In this document: one piece after another, positions 40,791 through 49,390 of the stretch | Position numbering within the stretch: position 1 is the first letter of the stretch | Layout: the number at the start of each line of letters is the position of its first letter | Assembly: GCA_000696115.1 (NCBI GenBank) | Contig: JJOH01000007.1 | Span: 184,232-248,231 of the forward strand | Direction of reading: 5' to 3' | Length of the DNA stretch: 64,000 nt | Origin: Streptomyces olindensis | GTDB taxonomy: Bacteria; Actinomycetota; Actinomycetes; Streptomycetales; Streptomycetaceae | Program-made: the position numbers and the translations under genes | The notes under the pieces: model-generated | Seen by the model: only the letters and a program-made list of their open reading frames with translations | Databases searched by the model: none | Told to the model about the DNA's origin: nothing

Positions 40791-40831
40791 ATCAACAGAC
40801 GATTGAACTTCCACCATAAGGAAACTACTAT
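40791..40831 (+). promoter_or_regulatory. aceB promoter with AllR-type operator over the -35
   Basis: TTGAAC (40803-40808) and TACTAT (40826-40831), 17 bp apart, form a strong promoter for aceB. The inverted repeat ATCAAC-AGACG-ATTGAA (40791-40807) covers the -35 and matches 10 of 12 arm positions of the allB operator. This leaves a leader of about 110 nt before the ATG. Repression by AllR would tie glyoxylate use to allantoin breakdown. Confidence 0.72.
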
Positions 40832-40947
40832 CCACTGTTCAGAAGCGCCCGCTGGCTCCCCGGGCGCCGAACGCCGTATCCGGGAAGACTGGCACCGGGT
40901 GCCACCGCCGGCTCGTCTTCACAGTTCGCTGAAGGAAGTGACCGTTC

Positions 40948-42573
40948 ATGTCCGCTCCAGCGCCGTCCCCGCTGGCCATCGTCGACGCCGAGCCCCTGCC
41001 CCGGCAGGAGGAGGTCCTCACCGAAGCGGCGCTGGCCTTCGTGGCCGAGCTGCACCGGCGGTTCACGCCCCGGCGTGACGAGCTCCTCGCCCGCCGCGCC
41101 GAGCGCCGCGCCGAGATCGCCCGCACCTCCACCCTCGACTTCCTCCCGGAGACCGCCGCGATCCGCGCCGACGACTCCTGGCGGGTCGCCCCGGCCCCGG
41201 ACGCCCTGAACGACCGGCGGGTCGAGATCACCGGACCCACCGACCGCAAGATGACCATCAACGCGCTCAACTCCGGCGCGAAGGTGTGGCTCGCGGACTT
41301 CGAGGACGCCTCCGCGCCCACCTGGGAGAACGTGGTCCTCGGCCAGCTCAACCTGATCGACGCCTACACCCGGAACATCGACTTCACCGACCCGAAGTCG
41401 GGCAAGTCGTACGCCCTGAAGGCGAACGAGGAACTCGCCACGGTCGTCATGCGCCCGCGCGGCTGGCACCTGAACGAGCGTCACCTCGTCGACGCGGACG
41501 GCACCCCGGTGCCCGGCGCGCTCGTCGACTTCGGCCTGTACTTCTTCCACAACGCCAAGCGCCTGCTGGGCCTGGGCAAGGGCCCCTACTTCTACCTGCC
41601 CAAGACCGAGTCGCACCTGGAGGCCCGCCTCTGGAACGAGGTCTTCGTCTTCGCGCAGGACTACGTCGGCGTCCCGCAGGGCACCGTGCGCGCGACCGTG
41701 CTGATCGAGACGATCACGGCCGCGTACGAGATGGAGGAGATCCTCTACGAGCTGCGCGACCACGCCTCCGGGCTGAACGCGGGCCGCTGGGACTACCTGT
41801 TCTCCATCGTCAAGAACTTCCGTGACGGCGGCGCCAAGTTCGTCCTGCCGGACCGCAACGCGGTGACGATGACGGCCCCGTTCATGCGCGCCTACACCGA
41901 ACTCCTCGTCCGCACCTGCCACAAGCGCGGCGCGCACGCGATCGGCGGCATGGCGGCGTTCATCCCGTCGCGCCGGGACGCCGAGGTCAACAAGGTGGCC
42001 TTCGAGAAGGTCCGCGCCGACAAGGACCGCGAGGCGAACGACGGTTTCGACGGCTCCTGGGTCGCCCACCCCGACCTGGTGCCCATCGCCATGGAGTCCT
42101 TCGACAAGGTCCTCGGCGACAAGCCGAACCAGAAGGACCGGCTGCGCGAGGACGTCGACGTCAAGGCGGCCGACCTGATCGCCGTCGACTCGCTGGACGC
42201 CAAGCCCACGTACGCGGGTCTGGTCAACGCCGTGCAGGTCGGCATCCGTTACATCGAGGCGTGGCTGCGGGGCCTCGGCGCGGTGGCCATCTTCAACCTC
42301 ATGGAGGACGCGGCCACCGCCGAGATCTCCCGCTCGCAGATCTGGCAGTGGATCAACGCCGGTGTCGTCCTCGACAACGGCGAGCAGGTCACCGCCGACC
42401 TGGCCCGCAAGGTCGCCGCCGAGGAACTCGCGAACATCCGCGCGGAGATCGGTGACGAGGCCTTCGCGGCGGGCAACTGGCAGCAGGCCCACGACCTGCT
42501 GCTGCAGGTCTCCCTCGACGAGGACTACGCCGACTTCCTGACGCTGCCGGCGTACGAGCAGCTCAAGGGCTGA
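40948..42573 (+). CDS. aceB: Malate synthase A
   Basis: The product is 541 aa from ATG at 40948, with AAGGAAG 9 nt upstream. It condenses glyoxylate with acetyl-CoA to malate. Seen: [18 protein letters not shown] (about residues 112-129), [17 protein letters not shown], the catalytic region [51 protein letters not shown], and the C-terminal [13 protein letters not shown]. Length and motifs fit isoform A, not G. The promoter carries an AllR-type site, so it serves glyoxylate made from allantoin. Confidence 0.97.
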   Translation: MSAPAPSPLAIVDAEPLPRQEEVLTEAALAFVAELHRRFTPRRDELLARRAERRAEIARTSTLDFLPETAAIRADDSWRVAPAPDALNDRRVEITGPTDRKMTINALNSGAKVWLADFEDASAPTWENVVLGQLNLIDAYTRNIDFTDPKSGKSYALKANEELATVVMRPRGWHLNERHLVDADGTPVPGALVDFGLYFFHNAKRLLGLGKGPYFYLPKTESHLEARLWNEVFVFAQDYVGVPQGTVRATVLIETITAAYEMEEILYELRDHASGLNAGRWDYLFSIVKNFRDGGAKFVLPDRNAVTMTAPFMRAYTELLVRTCHKRGAHAIGGMAAFIPSRRDAEVNKVAFEKVRADKDREANDGFDGSWVAHPDLVPIAMESFDKVLGDKPNQKDRLREDVDVKAADLIAVDSLDAKPTYAGLVNAVQVGIRYIEAWLRGLGAVAIFNLMEDAATAEISRSQIWQWINAGVVLDNGEQVTADLARKVAAEELANIRAEIGDEAFAAGNWQQAHDLLLQVSLDEDYADFLTLPAYEQLKG

Positions 42574-42580
42574 GCAGCCG

Positions 42581-42850
42581 CTACCGCTCCGAGTGGCCCA
42601 GGGACTTCCCCGGGGCCACTCGGTCGCGTACGGCCTTCTTCACGGCCGTCGGCTCCGGGAAGCCCTGCTGGCGGCGGTCCCAGACGACCTCGTCGCCGAC
42701 GCGGACCACGAACACCCCGCCCGTGCCGGGTTTGAGGGCCAGTTCGGTCAGTTCGGCCTCGAAGGTGGTCAGCAGTTCCTGCGCCAGCCAGGCCGCGCGG
42801 GGCAGCCAGCGGCACTGCGTGCAGTACTCGATCTCGACACGGCCACTCAT
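42581..42850 (-). CDS. SelT/SelW/SelH (Rdx)-family thioredoxin-like protein
   Basis: The product is 89 aa from ATG at 42850, overlapping the HipA-like gene stop (ATGA). A thioredoxin-like fold with the redox motif CTQC (residues 10-13: EIEYCTQCRWLPRAAWLAQE), then TGGVFVVRVGDEVVWDRR and a C-terminal PTAVKKAVRDRV. In bacteria the selenocysteine is replaced by Cys. Function is unknown; redox is inferred. Confidence 0.88.
   Translation of the reverse strand: MSGRVEIEYCTQCRWLPRAAWLAQELLTTFEAELTELALKPGTGGVFVVRVGDEVVWDRRQQGFPEPTAVKKAVRDRVAPGKSLGHSER
42589..42623. terminator. Hairpin at the aceB/SelW convergent junction
   Basis: CCGAGTGGCCC (42589-42599) and GGGCCACTCGG (42613-42623) form a perfect 11-bp stem with a 13-nt loop. 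It begins 16 bases after the aceB stop and lies inside the last codons of the SelW-like gene. It could terminate aceB transcription. Confidence 0.55.
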
Positions 42851-43752
42851 CCGAGGTGCACCGCCCCATCCTGTTCGGCCGCGGGCTTGCCGTGCAGATC
42901 GGGGACCTGCCTGAGCCACGCGGGACGTCCTTGCTGGTTCCTCGCCGTCCGCAGGGCCTCCTCGGCGGCGAGCTCCTCCCGGCTGGGGAAGTCGGTGGGC
43001 AGCCACTGCCGCGAGGCGCGCACGCGCGCGTGGAGGTACGCCACGTACGCCTCGCGCGCCTCGCCGGGAGAGGCGAAGTCGGTCAGCCAGGGATCCGGCA
43101 CCTCCGCCACGATCTCCCGCAGCAGTCCCTCGGTCACCCTGGGCGCCAGCTCCGCGTCGGCCGCCCGCACGTCCGGGGCGTAGAGACCGAGGGCGTGGTG
43201 CCGGAAGTCGTACGCCTTGGCGGGGTCGGTGCCGTCCCAGCGGTGGTGGAAGACCAGGGCCGCCCCGTGGTCGATCAGCCACAGGCGCGGGGGCGCGACG
43301 CCCAGGGTGGGCCAGATCATCAGGTTGGAGCTGTGGACCGTACGGTCGACGTTGGCGGTCAGGGCGTCCAGCCAGACGATCCGGCCCGCCTCCAGCGGGT
43401 CGACGCGGAAGGTCTTCGCCATCTCGGGGGTGAAGTCCCGGGCGCCCGGCAGGTAGTCCATGCCGAGGTTGACGCCCGCGCTGGCCGTGTGCAGGCCCCG
43501 CACCTCATGGTGCGGCTCGTCGGCCGCGATCGCCGGGTCGAAGTGCACGAGGACCAGCTCGGGGAACCGCAGTCCGAGCGCGCGGGCCAGTTCACCGACG
43601 ATCACCTCGGCGACGAGCGCCTTGCGGCCCTGCGCGGAGCCGGTGAACTTCACGACGTAGGTGCCCAGGTCGTCGGCCTCGACGACTCCGGGGACGGAGC
43701 CGCCGGACCGCAGGGGTTCGATGTAGCGGGTGGCAGTGACCTCTCTCAACAT
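42847..43752 (-). CDS. HipA-like kinase-fold protein
   Basis: The product is 301 aa from ATG at 43752; a GTG at 43767 is possible. The kinase fold is recognisable: YVVKFTGSAQGRKALVAEVI (ATP-site Lys), WLDALTANVDRTVHSSNLMI (catalytic Asp-Asn) and LWLIDHGAALVFH (metal-binding Asp). It lacks an adjacent HipB-like antitoxin; instead it overlaps the SelW-like gene. In true HipA toxins the target is glutamyl-tRNA synthetase, but this solo subgroup is uncharacterised. Confidence 0.82.
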   Translation of the reverse strand: MLREVTATRYIEPLRSGGSVPGVVEADDLGTYVVKFTGSAQGRKALVAEVIVGELARALGLRFPELVLVHFDPAIAADEPHHEVRGLHTASAGVNLGMDYLPGARDFTPEMAKTFRVDPLEAGRIVWLDALTANVDRTVHSSNLMIWPTLGVAPPRLWLIDHGAALVFHHRWDGTDPAKAYDFRHHALGLYAPDVRAADAELAPRVTEGLLREIVAEVPDPWLTDFASPGEAREAYVAYLHARVRASRQWLPTDFPSREELAAEEALRTARNQQGRPAWLRQVPDLHGKPAAEQDGAVHLG

Positions 43753-43834
43753 CTTCAAAGGCCCCACAGCTTGATTGCCTTACATTTCACGGCCAGCTCC
43801 AACGCGGTGCAATCCGGGAAGATCTCCCCGCTCA

Positions 43835-44045
43835 ATGGCGGTGCGCCCCTCGCTTCCCGGCCTCCGGCATGAAGTGAGCATAGTAACCGAGGGTGACCGC
43901 TGGTGACGATGGCAATGGTGTGCCCCAGCACGTGGAAGCCGTCCTTCGTCTTCCCGTCCCGCCCCTTGCGCTGGCGGGCGGCGGCGGTGGCGTCCACGCT
44001 GAACAGCACCTGGCCGGCGATGCCGCCGACGAGGTCAGCACGGAA
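43835..44045 (-). pseudogene. Tyrosine recombinase (integrase) C-terminal remnant
   Basis: On the minus strand one frame reads GRDGKTKDGFHVLGHT, the integrase box normally read as DGFHVLRHTYAS, with the catalytic Arg changed to Gly. A shifted frame then gives SPAVTLGYYAHFMPEAGKRG, the C-terminal box with the catalytic Tyr. The roughly 20 residues normally between them are deleted. The gene is dead by substitution, deletion and frameshift. It fills most of the 329-bp gap between the HipA-like and PAP2 genes. No tRNA or attachment-site repeat is seen beside it. Confidence 0.72.
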
Positions 44046-44081
44046 AGGTAGTACCCGTTCACAGCCTGTAACGTCACTCGG

Positions 44082-45266
44082 GTGGGTACCGAACGAACGC
44101 TCACTGCTCTGGACCTGCTGCTGGCCCAGTTGGACCGTGAGCCGGAGCGGCCGGCGCATACTGATGTGCCGACGATGAGCCAGCACCGCATTCTGTTGCT
44201 TACGGCGACGCTGGGACTCTACTTCGCGATCGTCTGGGCCGTGCTGACCACGTCCTGGCTTGTCCGGCTCGACTGGCAGCTGATGTTCTTTCGGCCGTAC
44301 CAGCAATGGCCGCAGATGCACGCCTTCGCCGACCATTACGTGGTGCTCGGCCAACGCGGGCCCACCGCGGTGTTGGTCGCCGCCTGGCTGGGCTGGCGCT
44401 CGTGGCGGCAGCACATACTGCGCCCGCTGCTGGCGCTTGGCGCCTCCCTGCTGCTTCTGAACATCACCGTCGGCGCAGCAAAGATCGGCATGGGCCGCCT
44501 CGGCCCGCATTACGCGACCATGATCGGCTCCAATGAGATGGGTCTGGGCGGCGATATTTTTCCTAGCGGCCACACCGCCAACGCCGTGGTGACCTGGGGC
44601 ATCCTCGCGTATCTGGCCTCGGCCCCGACAGCGCGGCGGCGGCTGTCCGCGCTGTCGGCGGGCATGGCGCTCGGTGTCGGCCTCACCACCGTCTACCTCG
44701 GTACGCACTGGCTCAGCGACGTCCTGCTCGGCTGGGCCGCGGGGCTGCTGGTTCTGCTGGCGCTGCCGTGGTTCGAGCCGCTGATCGAACGCGCCGAGGT
44801 GTGGATCCACGACCGACGCGACCAACTGCGAGCCTTGTGGCGTGCACATGGCGGCAACTGGGCGCTCGCGCCGGCCGGATCGCCGGTGGCGCTGGGACGC
44901 CCCCCGGCTGAGGAGGAGGCCCTGGCATGCGACACGATTTCGTCGGCGACACGCTCGTCCCGCATGCCGACCCACCCTGCCCCGTGCCTGCACACGTCCC
45001 GCTCAGAACGCCCTGTTACCCCTGCCGGCAACCGCCGGCCATCAGGCGGCGACCTCACGCCGTGCGGGACCGTCTCGGCGGCCGGAGAGCCTGCCTCATC
45101 GGACGGCGTGGTTTCTCAGCCTTTGCAGCATCTGGTCACTGCCGCAACGAGAGTCATTGACGGACGTACTCCTGATACGCGCCGTGCTGGTCGGGGTCCG
45201 GCAGCGGAGAGCGGCTCACCCGGATCTTCGACTGGCCGTGGGGCCGCTGCTCCCAGTCGTCCATGA
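44082..45266 (+). CDS. PAP2-family membrane phosphatase
   Basis: The product is 394 aa from GTG at 44082; GTG at 44166 or ATG at 44175 would give shorter forms. Six TM segments and the lipid-phosphatase motifs are present: KIGMGRLGPHY (motif 1), FPSGHTAN (motif 2, catalytic His) and TTVYLGTHWLSDVLLGW (motif 3 His and Asp). It dephosphorylates phosphatidate or undecaprenyl-diphosphate-like lipids. The last 120 residues are low-complexity, unlike the family. Their final 113 bases run antisense through the 3' end of the methyltransferase gene, which suggests a lost stop codon. Confidence 0.85.
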   Translation: MGTERTLTALDLLLAQLDREPERPAHTDVPTMSQHRILLLTATLGLYFAIVWAVLTTSWLVRLDWQLMFFRPYQQWPQMHAFADHYVVLGQRGPTAVLVAAWLGWRSWRQHILRPLLALGASLLLLNITVGAAKIGMGRLGPHYATMIGSNEMGLGGDIFPSGHTANAVVTWGILAYLASAPTARRRLSALSAGMALGVGLTTVYLGTHWLSDVLLGWAAGLLVLLALPWFEPLIERAEVWIHDRRDQLRALWRAHGGNWALAPAGSPVALGRPPAEEEALACDTISSATRSSRMPTHPAPCLHTSRSERPVTPAGNRRPSGGDLTPCGTVSAAGEPASSDGVVSQPLQHLVTAATRVIDGRTPDTRRAGRGPAAESGSPGSSTGRGAAAPSRP

Positions 45267-45993
45267 AGCGCGCGCTCAGGCCGTGCTTTCGGGCCAGGCC
45301 CAGGAGAGTCTCGGTGCGGTAGTAGAAGTCCTCCCGCAGCACCTGGTGCTCGGTACCTTCGGTGCGGTCGAAGGTGAAGTCGAAGAACCCCTGGTCGGTC
45401 AGGACGCGGCCGACGTGGGCCAGACACTCCTCGATCAGCTCCAGCGGCGAGTGGGAGAAGACACTGTGCGCGTGCACGACGTCGAAGTGATCATCGGGGA
45501 GGAAATCCAGGGTGAGGTCGCCGGTGATGGTCAGGTGCGGCAGCTTGTCCTGGAGCCCCCTCTCGACCAGCGTCTTCTTGGCGGCGATCAGGATGTCCGG
45601 CGAGATGTCGATGCCGTAGTAGTTCCCCGGATCGAGGTAGTCGATGATGCGCCAGCCGCCCCGCAGGTTGCCGCAGCCGATGTCGAGCATCCGGTGCCCG
45701 GGGCGCAGCCCGTGCTCGATGAGGTAGTCGAACTGCATCTGCCCCAGAGCCAGCCAGCGCTCATGGGTCTGGCTGCCGACCGCTGCCTCCGGGTTGCGGC
45801 GGGAGTCGGAGGCCATCACCGCACGGTAGTAGCCGACGTGGTCGGGGTGCTTCCAGCGCAGCCAGGTGTCCCGCGCGGCGCGGCGCAGGTATGGGGCGAC
45901 ACGGCGGGGGTGCGTCAGGGCGTAGCCGACCTTGTGGGTGAGGGTGGAGCGGTTGCGCCGCAGCTTCTTCGGGGACTTCGCATCCTGGGTCAT
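45154..45993 (-). CDS. Class I SAM-dependent methyltransferase
   Basis: The product is 279 aa from ATG at 45993, with CGGAGG 8 nt upstream. Motif I is RMLDIGCGNLRGG (about residues 108-120), followed by YYGIDISPDILIAAK and DHFDVVHAHSVFSHSPLELI, with a C-terminal DFTFDRTEG. The N-terminal 80 residues are basic and include a WLRWKHPDHVGYYRAVM segment. It resembles methyltransferases in polysaccharide or natural-product loci. Substrate unknown. Its 3' end is overlapped by the PAP2 gene on the other strand. Confidence 0.9.
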   Translation of the reverse strand: MTQDAKSPKKLRRNRSTLTHKVGYALTHPRRVAPYLRRAARDTWLRWKHPDHVGYYRAVMASDSRRNPEAAVGSQTHERWLALGQMQFDYLIEHGLRPGHRMLDIGCGNLRGGWRIIDYLDPGNYYGIDISPDILIAAKKTLVERGLQDKLPHLTITGDLTLDFLPDDHFDVVHAHSVFSHSPLELIEECLAHVGRVLTDQGFFDFTFDRTEGTEHQVLREDFYYRTETLLGLARKHGLSARFMDDWEQRPHGQSKIRVSRSPLPDPDQHGAYQEYVRQ

Positions 45994-46519
45994 GGCAGCG
46001 ACCTCCGAACGAGGGGTGCCCCCGATGCGGGGAGCAGCCCCTGACAGGGGATGAAATCGTGGGGGTGACCGACTGAGTCTTACGGCGCACCGGCCGGAAC
46101 CGGGTGGGCCGAGGGCCAATGTAATGGGCGGCCGCACACGCAATACGCCGCCGTGCGGGCACCACGGCCGTCGGTTCCGGGGCCTTTCTTCCGGACCACT
46201 CGTGACTGCGGGCCGGCAAGCATTTCCGCACCCTTGCCGACGGTCGCCGACCCCACGTCCGAACATATTTGCCCCAGGGTGGCCCATTTTCTTCTATTTG
46301 ACAGGCATTACCCAGAAGGCACCCAAAGTCAGCATTCGGGCCAAGCCCGGTCGCGTCGGAAGCGCACCCCTGAGCCGACCCGGGGCACCGTCGGTCGGCG
46401 TCAGCATCGAAAGGCACCGAGGCGATGGACTGGGCGATCCGGTCTGGGACCTCAGCACCGGGAGCACTCGCGCCTCCGAAGGCACCGACCCGGCCTGATC
46501 TTCCGTCTTCCCGTTCCCG
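45994..46519. other. Long non-coding gap left of the siderophore genes
   Basis: About 525 bp without a convincing gene. It has a locally AT-richer patch (about 46262-46300) with TTGACA near 46298. A short plus-strand frame ends at 46498, just before a large hairpin, and could be the tail of a lost gene, but I do not recognise it. The methyltransferase promoter must lie at the left end. Confidence 0.5.
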
Positions 46520-46560
46520 CGGGGCGGGCAGGCGGCGGGGGGGAACGCCTGCCCGCCCCG
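46520..46560. terminator. 15-bp stem hairpin at the FecCD breakpoint
   Basis: The arms 46520-46534 (CGGGGCGGGCAGGCG) and 46546-46560 (CGCCTGCCCGCCCCG) pair perfectly around an 11-nt loop. It lies between a stop codon at 46498 and the truncated permease, and looks like the terminator of a gene that once ended here. Confidence 0.65.
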
Positions 46561-46574
46561 GGGCAACGACCCGC

Positions 46575-47940
46575 AGATACGGGGGACGCGGGCCTTGCCG
46601 AACCGCAGTTGGTGGTGCTCGCGGCACTGCTGTCCGCGGCGGCCGTCACAGTCGCCGGGCCCATCGGGTTCGTCGGGCTGTGCGCGCCCGCCCTGGTCCG
46701 TTCGCTGGCCCGCCGGTTCCGGGGGTTCGTCCGCGCCCGGGCGGCGCTGCCCGCGGCCGGACTGGCCGGCGCCGGTCTGGTGCTCGGCTCGGACGTGCTG
46801 CTGCGCGCGCTGATCCCCGCCGAGACGGCGGTGGCCGTCCCCACCGGCATCGTCACCAGCCTGGTCGGCGCCGTGTTCCTGGTGGTGACGGCCCTGCGAC
46901 TGCGGGACACGGCCGGAGCCGACGCGCCGGACCGGCTCCGCGTCCCCGGCAGGACGGCGTTCCTCGTCACGGTGGCCGCCCTGGTCGCCGTGGTCGTCGG
47001 CGTCACGCTGGCCGGTGTCCTGCTGGGCGACAGCAAGCTCCTGCTCGGCGATGTCGCCAACTGGGTGCAGGGGCGGGCCGGTCGGACCGTGTCCTTCGTG
47101 CTGGACACCCGGGTGCCGCGCGTGCTCGCGGCGCTCTGCGCGGGCGCCTCGCTCGCCCTGACCGGCACGCTCGTGCAGGCCGTGACCCGCAACCCGCTCG
47201 CGGAGCCCGGCGTGCTGGGCGTCTCCGGCGGGGCCGCGCTGGGGGCCGTGCTGCTGGTGACCACCGTGCCCGCCGCCGGTTCCTGGGGCATCACGGGCGC
47301 CGCGTTCACGGGCGCGGCGCTGGCCTCCGGCGTCGTCTTCGGGCTCGCCGCCCGGGGCGGCTACCGGCAGAACCGGCTGGTCCTCGTCGGCATCGGCATG
47401 GCGGCCGGCTCCACGGCGCTGATCAGCCTGCTCATCGTGCTCACCGACCCGCTCAACGCCACCAAGGCGCTGACCTGGCTGTCCGGTTCGACGTACGGGC
47501 GGACCACGGCGGACGTGCTGCCCGTGGCGCTCGTGCTGGCGCTGGGGCTGGCCGTCGCGGTCGTCCGGCGCACCGAACTGGACCTGGTCGCGCTGGACGA
47601 GGACACCCCGCGGCTGCTCGGTCTCGGGCTGCCCCGGGCGAGGCTCGGCTTCCTGGTGGTGGGGGTGCTGCTCGCCGCGACCGCCGTGGCCGCGGCCGGC
47701 ACCATCGGCTTCGTGGGGCTCGTGGCGCCGCACGCGGCACGGGCCCTCGTGGGCCGGCGGCACGTGCGGGTGGTGCCGGTCGCCGTCCTGCTGGGGGCCG
47801 CGCTCGTCTGCACGGCCGACCTGCTCGGCCGGACGGTCATCGCTCCGGCCCAGCTGGGCGCCGGCCTGATGACGGCGATGATCGGCACGCCGTACTTCCT
47901 GCGTCTGCTGGTGCGCGGCCGGGGCGCGGCGAGGTCATGA
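46575..47940 (+). pseudogene. FecCD-type iron-siderophore permease, 5'-truncated double-length gene
   Basis: The homologous reading frame begins near 46575-46600. It shows the end of a first FecCD unit (VAGPIGFVGLCAPALVRSLA, ALIPAETAVAVPTGIVTSLV) and then one complete second unit (DTRVPRVLAALCAGASLALT, NPLAEPGVLGVSGGAALGAV, GTIGFVGLVAPHAARALVG). Full-length fused permeases have about 680 residues and 20 TM; here about 235 N-terminal residues and any start or ribosome site are missing. The second unit could still be made from an internal start. No ATPase or binding-protein gene accompanies it. Confidence 0.75.
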
Positions 47941-48345
47941 GCCGTCGGTGCGCCGCCGCGTGAGAGGGCTGAAGACGTACAGGTCGAGGATGTCGGGCGG
48001 CGGGGCGACGCCGGGACCGCCCGCCCGGACCCACGCGACGACGTCCTCGGTCGCCGCCGGGTCGTTGACCAGCCCGAGCCAGACCGGGCGGGCACCGGCG
48101 GCGCGGCCGGCGGAGGACGGCTGGACGACGATGACGTTGGCCTGGTCGCACACGTCCAGGCAGTCGGAGACCCGTACCGGCGCCGCGGCGCGCAGGCGCT
48201 CGGTCTGGGCCGCGTGATCGATCCCGGTCACCTTGGGGCTGCCGCAGCAGCAGTCCCGGCACACGACGACGCGGCACGGCACGGGACCGGGGGCCGTCCC
48301 CTCGGGGAGATCGTCGTTCGCCGCGTCGGACGGCGTCGCGGACAT
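47935..48345 (-). CDS. (2Fe-2S) ferredoxin-like protein of the siderophore cluster
   Basis: The product is 136 aa from ATG at 48345. It has a thioredoxin-like ferredoxin pattern with clustered Cys: VVVCRDCCCGSPKVTG (about residues 30-45) and VSDCLDVCDQANVIVVQP, then RPVWLGLVND and VVAWVRAGGPG. Such proteins often accompany siderophore genes and may reduce ferric siderophores. Its stop overlaps the permease stop by 6 nt on the opposite strand. Confidence 0.82.
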   Translation of the reverse strand: MSATPSDAANDDLPEGTAPGPVPCRVVVCRDCCCGSPKVTGIDHAAQTERLRAAAPVRVSDCLDVCDQANVIVVQPSSAGRAAGARPVWLGLVNDPAATEDVVAWVRAGGPGVAPPPDILDLYVFSPLTRRRTDGS

Positions 48346-48484
48346 GCCGCACCTGCCCTCTCTCCGGGGAGGACCGCCCCGGTGGTTCGTGGAGGAGCCC
48401 ACCCCGTGGGTCTCCCGGCATCCGGGGGGCGATCATTCCATGAGGTGGTCTCCCGAAGATCACCGCGGGGAGGGAGGTGAGGCC

Positions 48485-49390
48485 GTGCGTGACCGGACGG
48501 GTCCCGGCGTGGCCGCCCCCGATGTGCCCCGCGTCGTGTCCGGCGTCTGCCACGGCACGCTCGGCGAGCTGTACCAGGGGCCGTTGCGGGCGGGCCCCGA
48601 TCCGGACATCGCGGTGGTGTCGTTCCCCGTCGCCCGGCACTCCCGGGTGTCGTTCACCCCGGGGACGGTGCCCGGCCCGGCCTCACCGCCGCCGCTCGGG
48701 GAGAAGGCGGCGACCGCGGCCCGGCTCTTCCTGGAGCACTACGGCCTCCGGCTGCCGCCCGGTCGGTGGAGCGCGCGCTCCGAACTGCGGGTGGGTGTGG
48801 GCATGGCCAGTTCGACCGCCGACATCGTGGCGACCCTGCGCTGCCTGTTCCGGCTCTTCGCGCTGCCGTACGACACCGAGGTGGTCGTGGGCGTCCTGGC
48901 GGCGATCGAGCGCGCCGACAGCGTCTTCCTCGACGAGTTCGCCCTGTATCTGAGCGGCCGGCACCGGCTGGTCCGGCGTCTGGGCACGGACATCGGCTTC
49001 CACACCGCCTTCGTGACCGAGCCCGGCACGGTGGACACCGCCGCCGTCACGCCCCTGCTGCTGGAGCACTACCGGCGCCGCGGGGACGCCTACGAGCAGT
49101 GCCTGACCGACCTGTTGAGGGGCTTCGCCCGCGGGGACGCGGCGGCGGTGGCACGGGCCGCGACCACCAGCGCCGCGCTGTCCCAGGAGGTGCTGCCGAA
49201 AGCGACGTTCGAGAGCGTGCTCGCCCACCGCGAGCGGTTCGGCGCCGACGGCGTCTTCGTCGCCCACACGGGCTGCCTGACCGGCTATCTCTTCGTCCGC
49301 CGGCCCGACTCCCGCGCCAGGTCCGAACTGTCCGCGTTCTTCCGCTCGCTCGGCCACCGCTGCTCGTTCGCCCGGGGCGGCTACGGCTGA
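48485..49390 (+). CDS. GHMP kinase, L-threonine kinase (PduX)-like
   Basis: The product is 301 aa from GTG at 48485, with GGAGG 8 nt upstream. The N-terminal SGVCHGTLGELYQGP recalls the PduX start. The ATP-binding motif GVGMASSTADIVATLRCLF (about residues 102-120) is the PduX type. The C-terminal VFVAHTGCLTGYLFV is typical of GHMP motif 3. PduX makes O-phospho-L-threonine for cobamide synthesis. Here the neighbours are siderophore synthetases, so phosphothreonine may feed a diamino-acid or amino-alcohol building block (inference). Its 3' end overlaps the first synthetase gene on the other strand. Confidence 0.8.
   Translation: MRDRTGPGVAAPDVPRVVSGVCHGTLGELYQGPLRAGPDPDIAVVSFPVARHSRVSFTPGTVPGPASPPPLGEKAATAARLFLEHYGLRLPPGRWSARSELRVGVGMASSTADIVATLRCLFRLFALPYDTEVVVGVLAAIERADSVFLDEFALYLSGRHRLVRRLGTDIGFHTAFVTEPGTVDTAAVTPLLLEHYRRRGDAYEQCLTDLLRGFARGDAAAVARAATTSAALSQEVLPKATFESVLAHRERFGADGVFVAHTGCLTGYLFVRRPDSRARSELSAFFRSLGHRCSFARGGYG

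Noticed and set aside
43768..44081. tRNA gene or attachment site next to the integrase remnant
   Set aside because: No cloverleaf-like sequence or CCA end with matching arms was seen on either strand here. No tRNA or rRNA gene was recognised anywhere in the window.
46124..46498. Short plus-strand frame ending just before the 46.5-kb hairpin
   Set aside because: Its position suggests the tail of a lost gene, but no motif is recognisable and its codon use is poor, so it is mentioned only as part of the gap.
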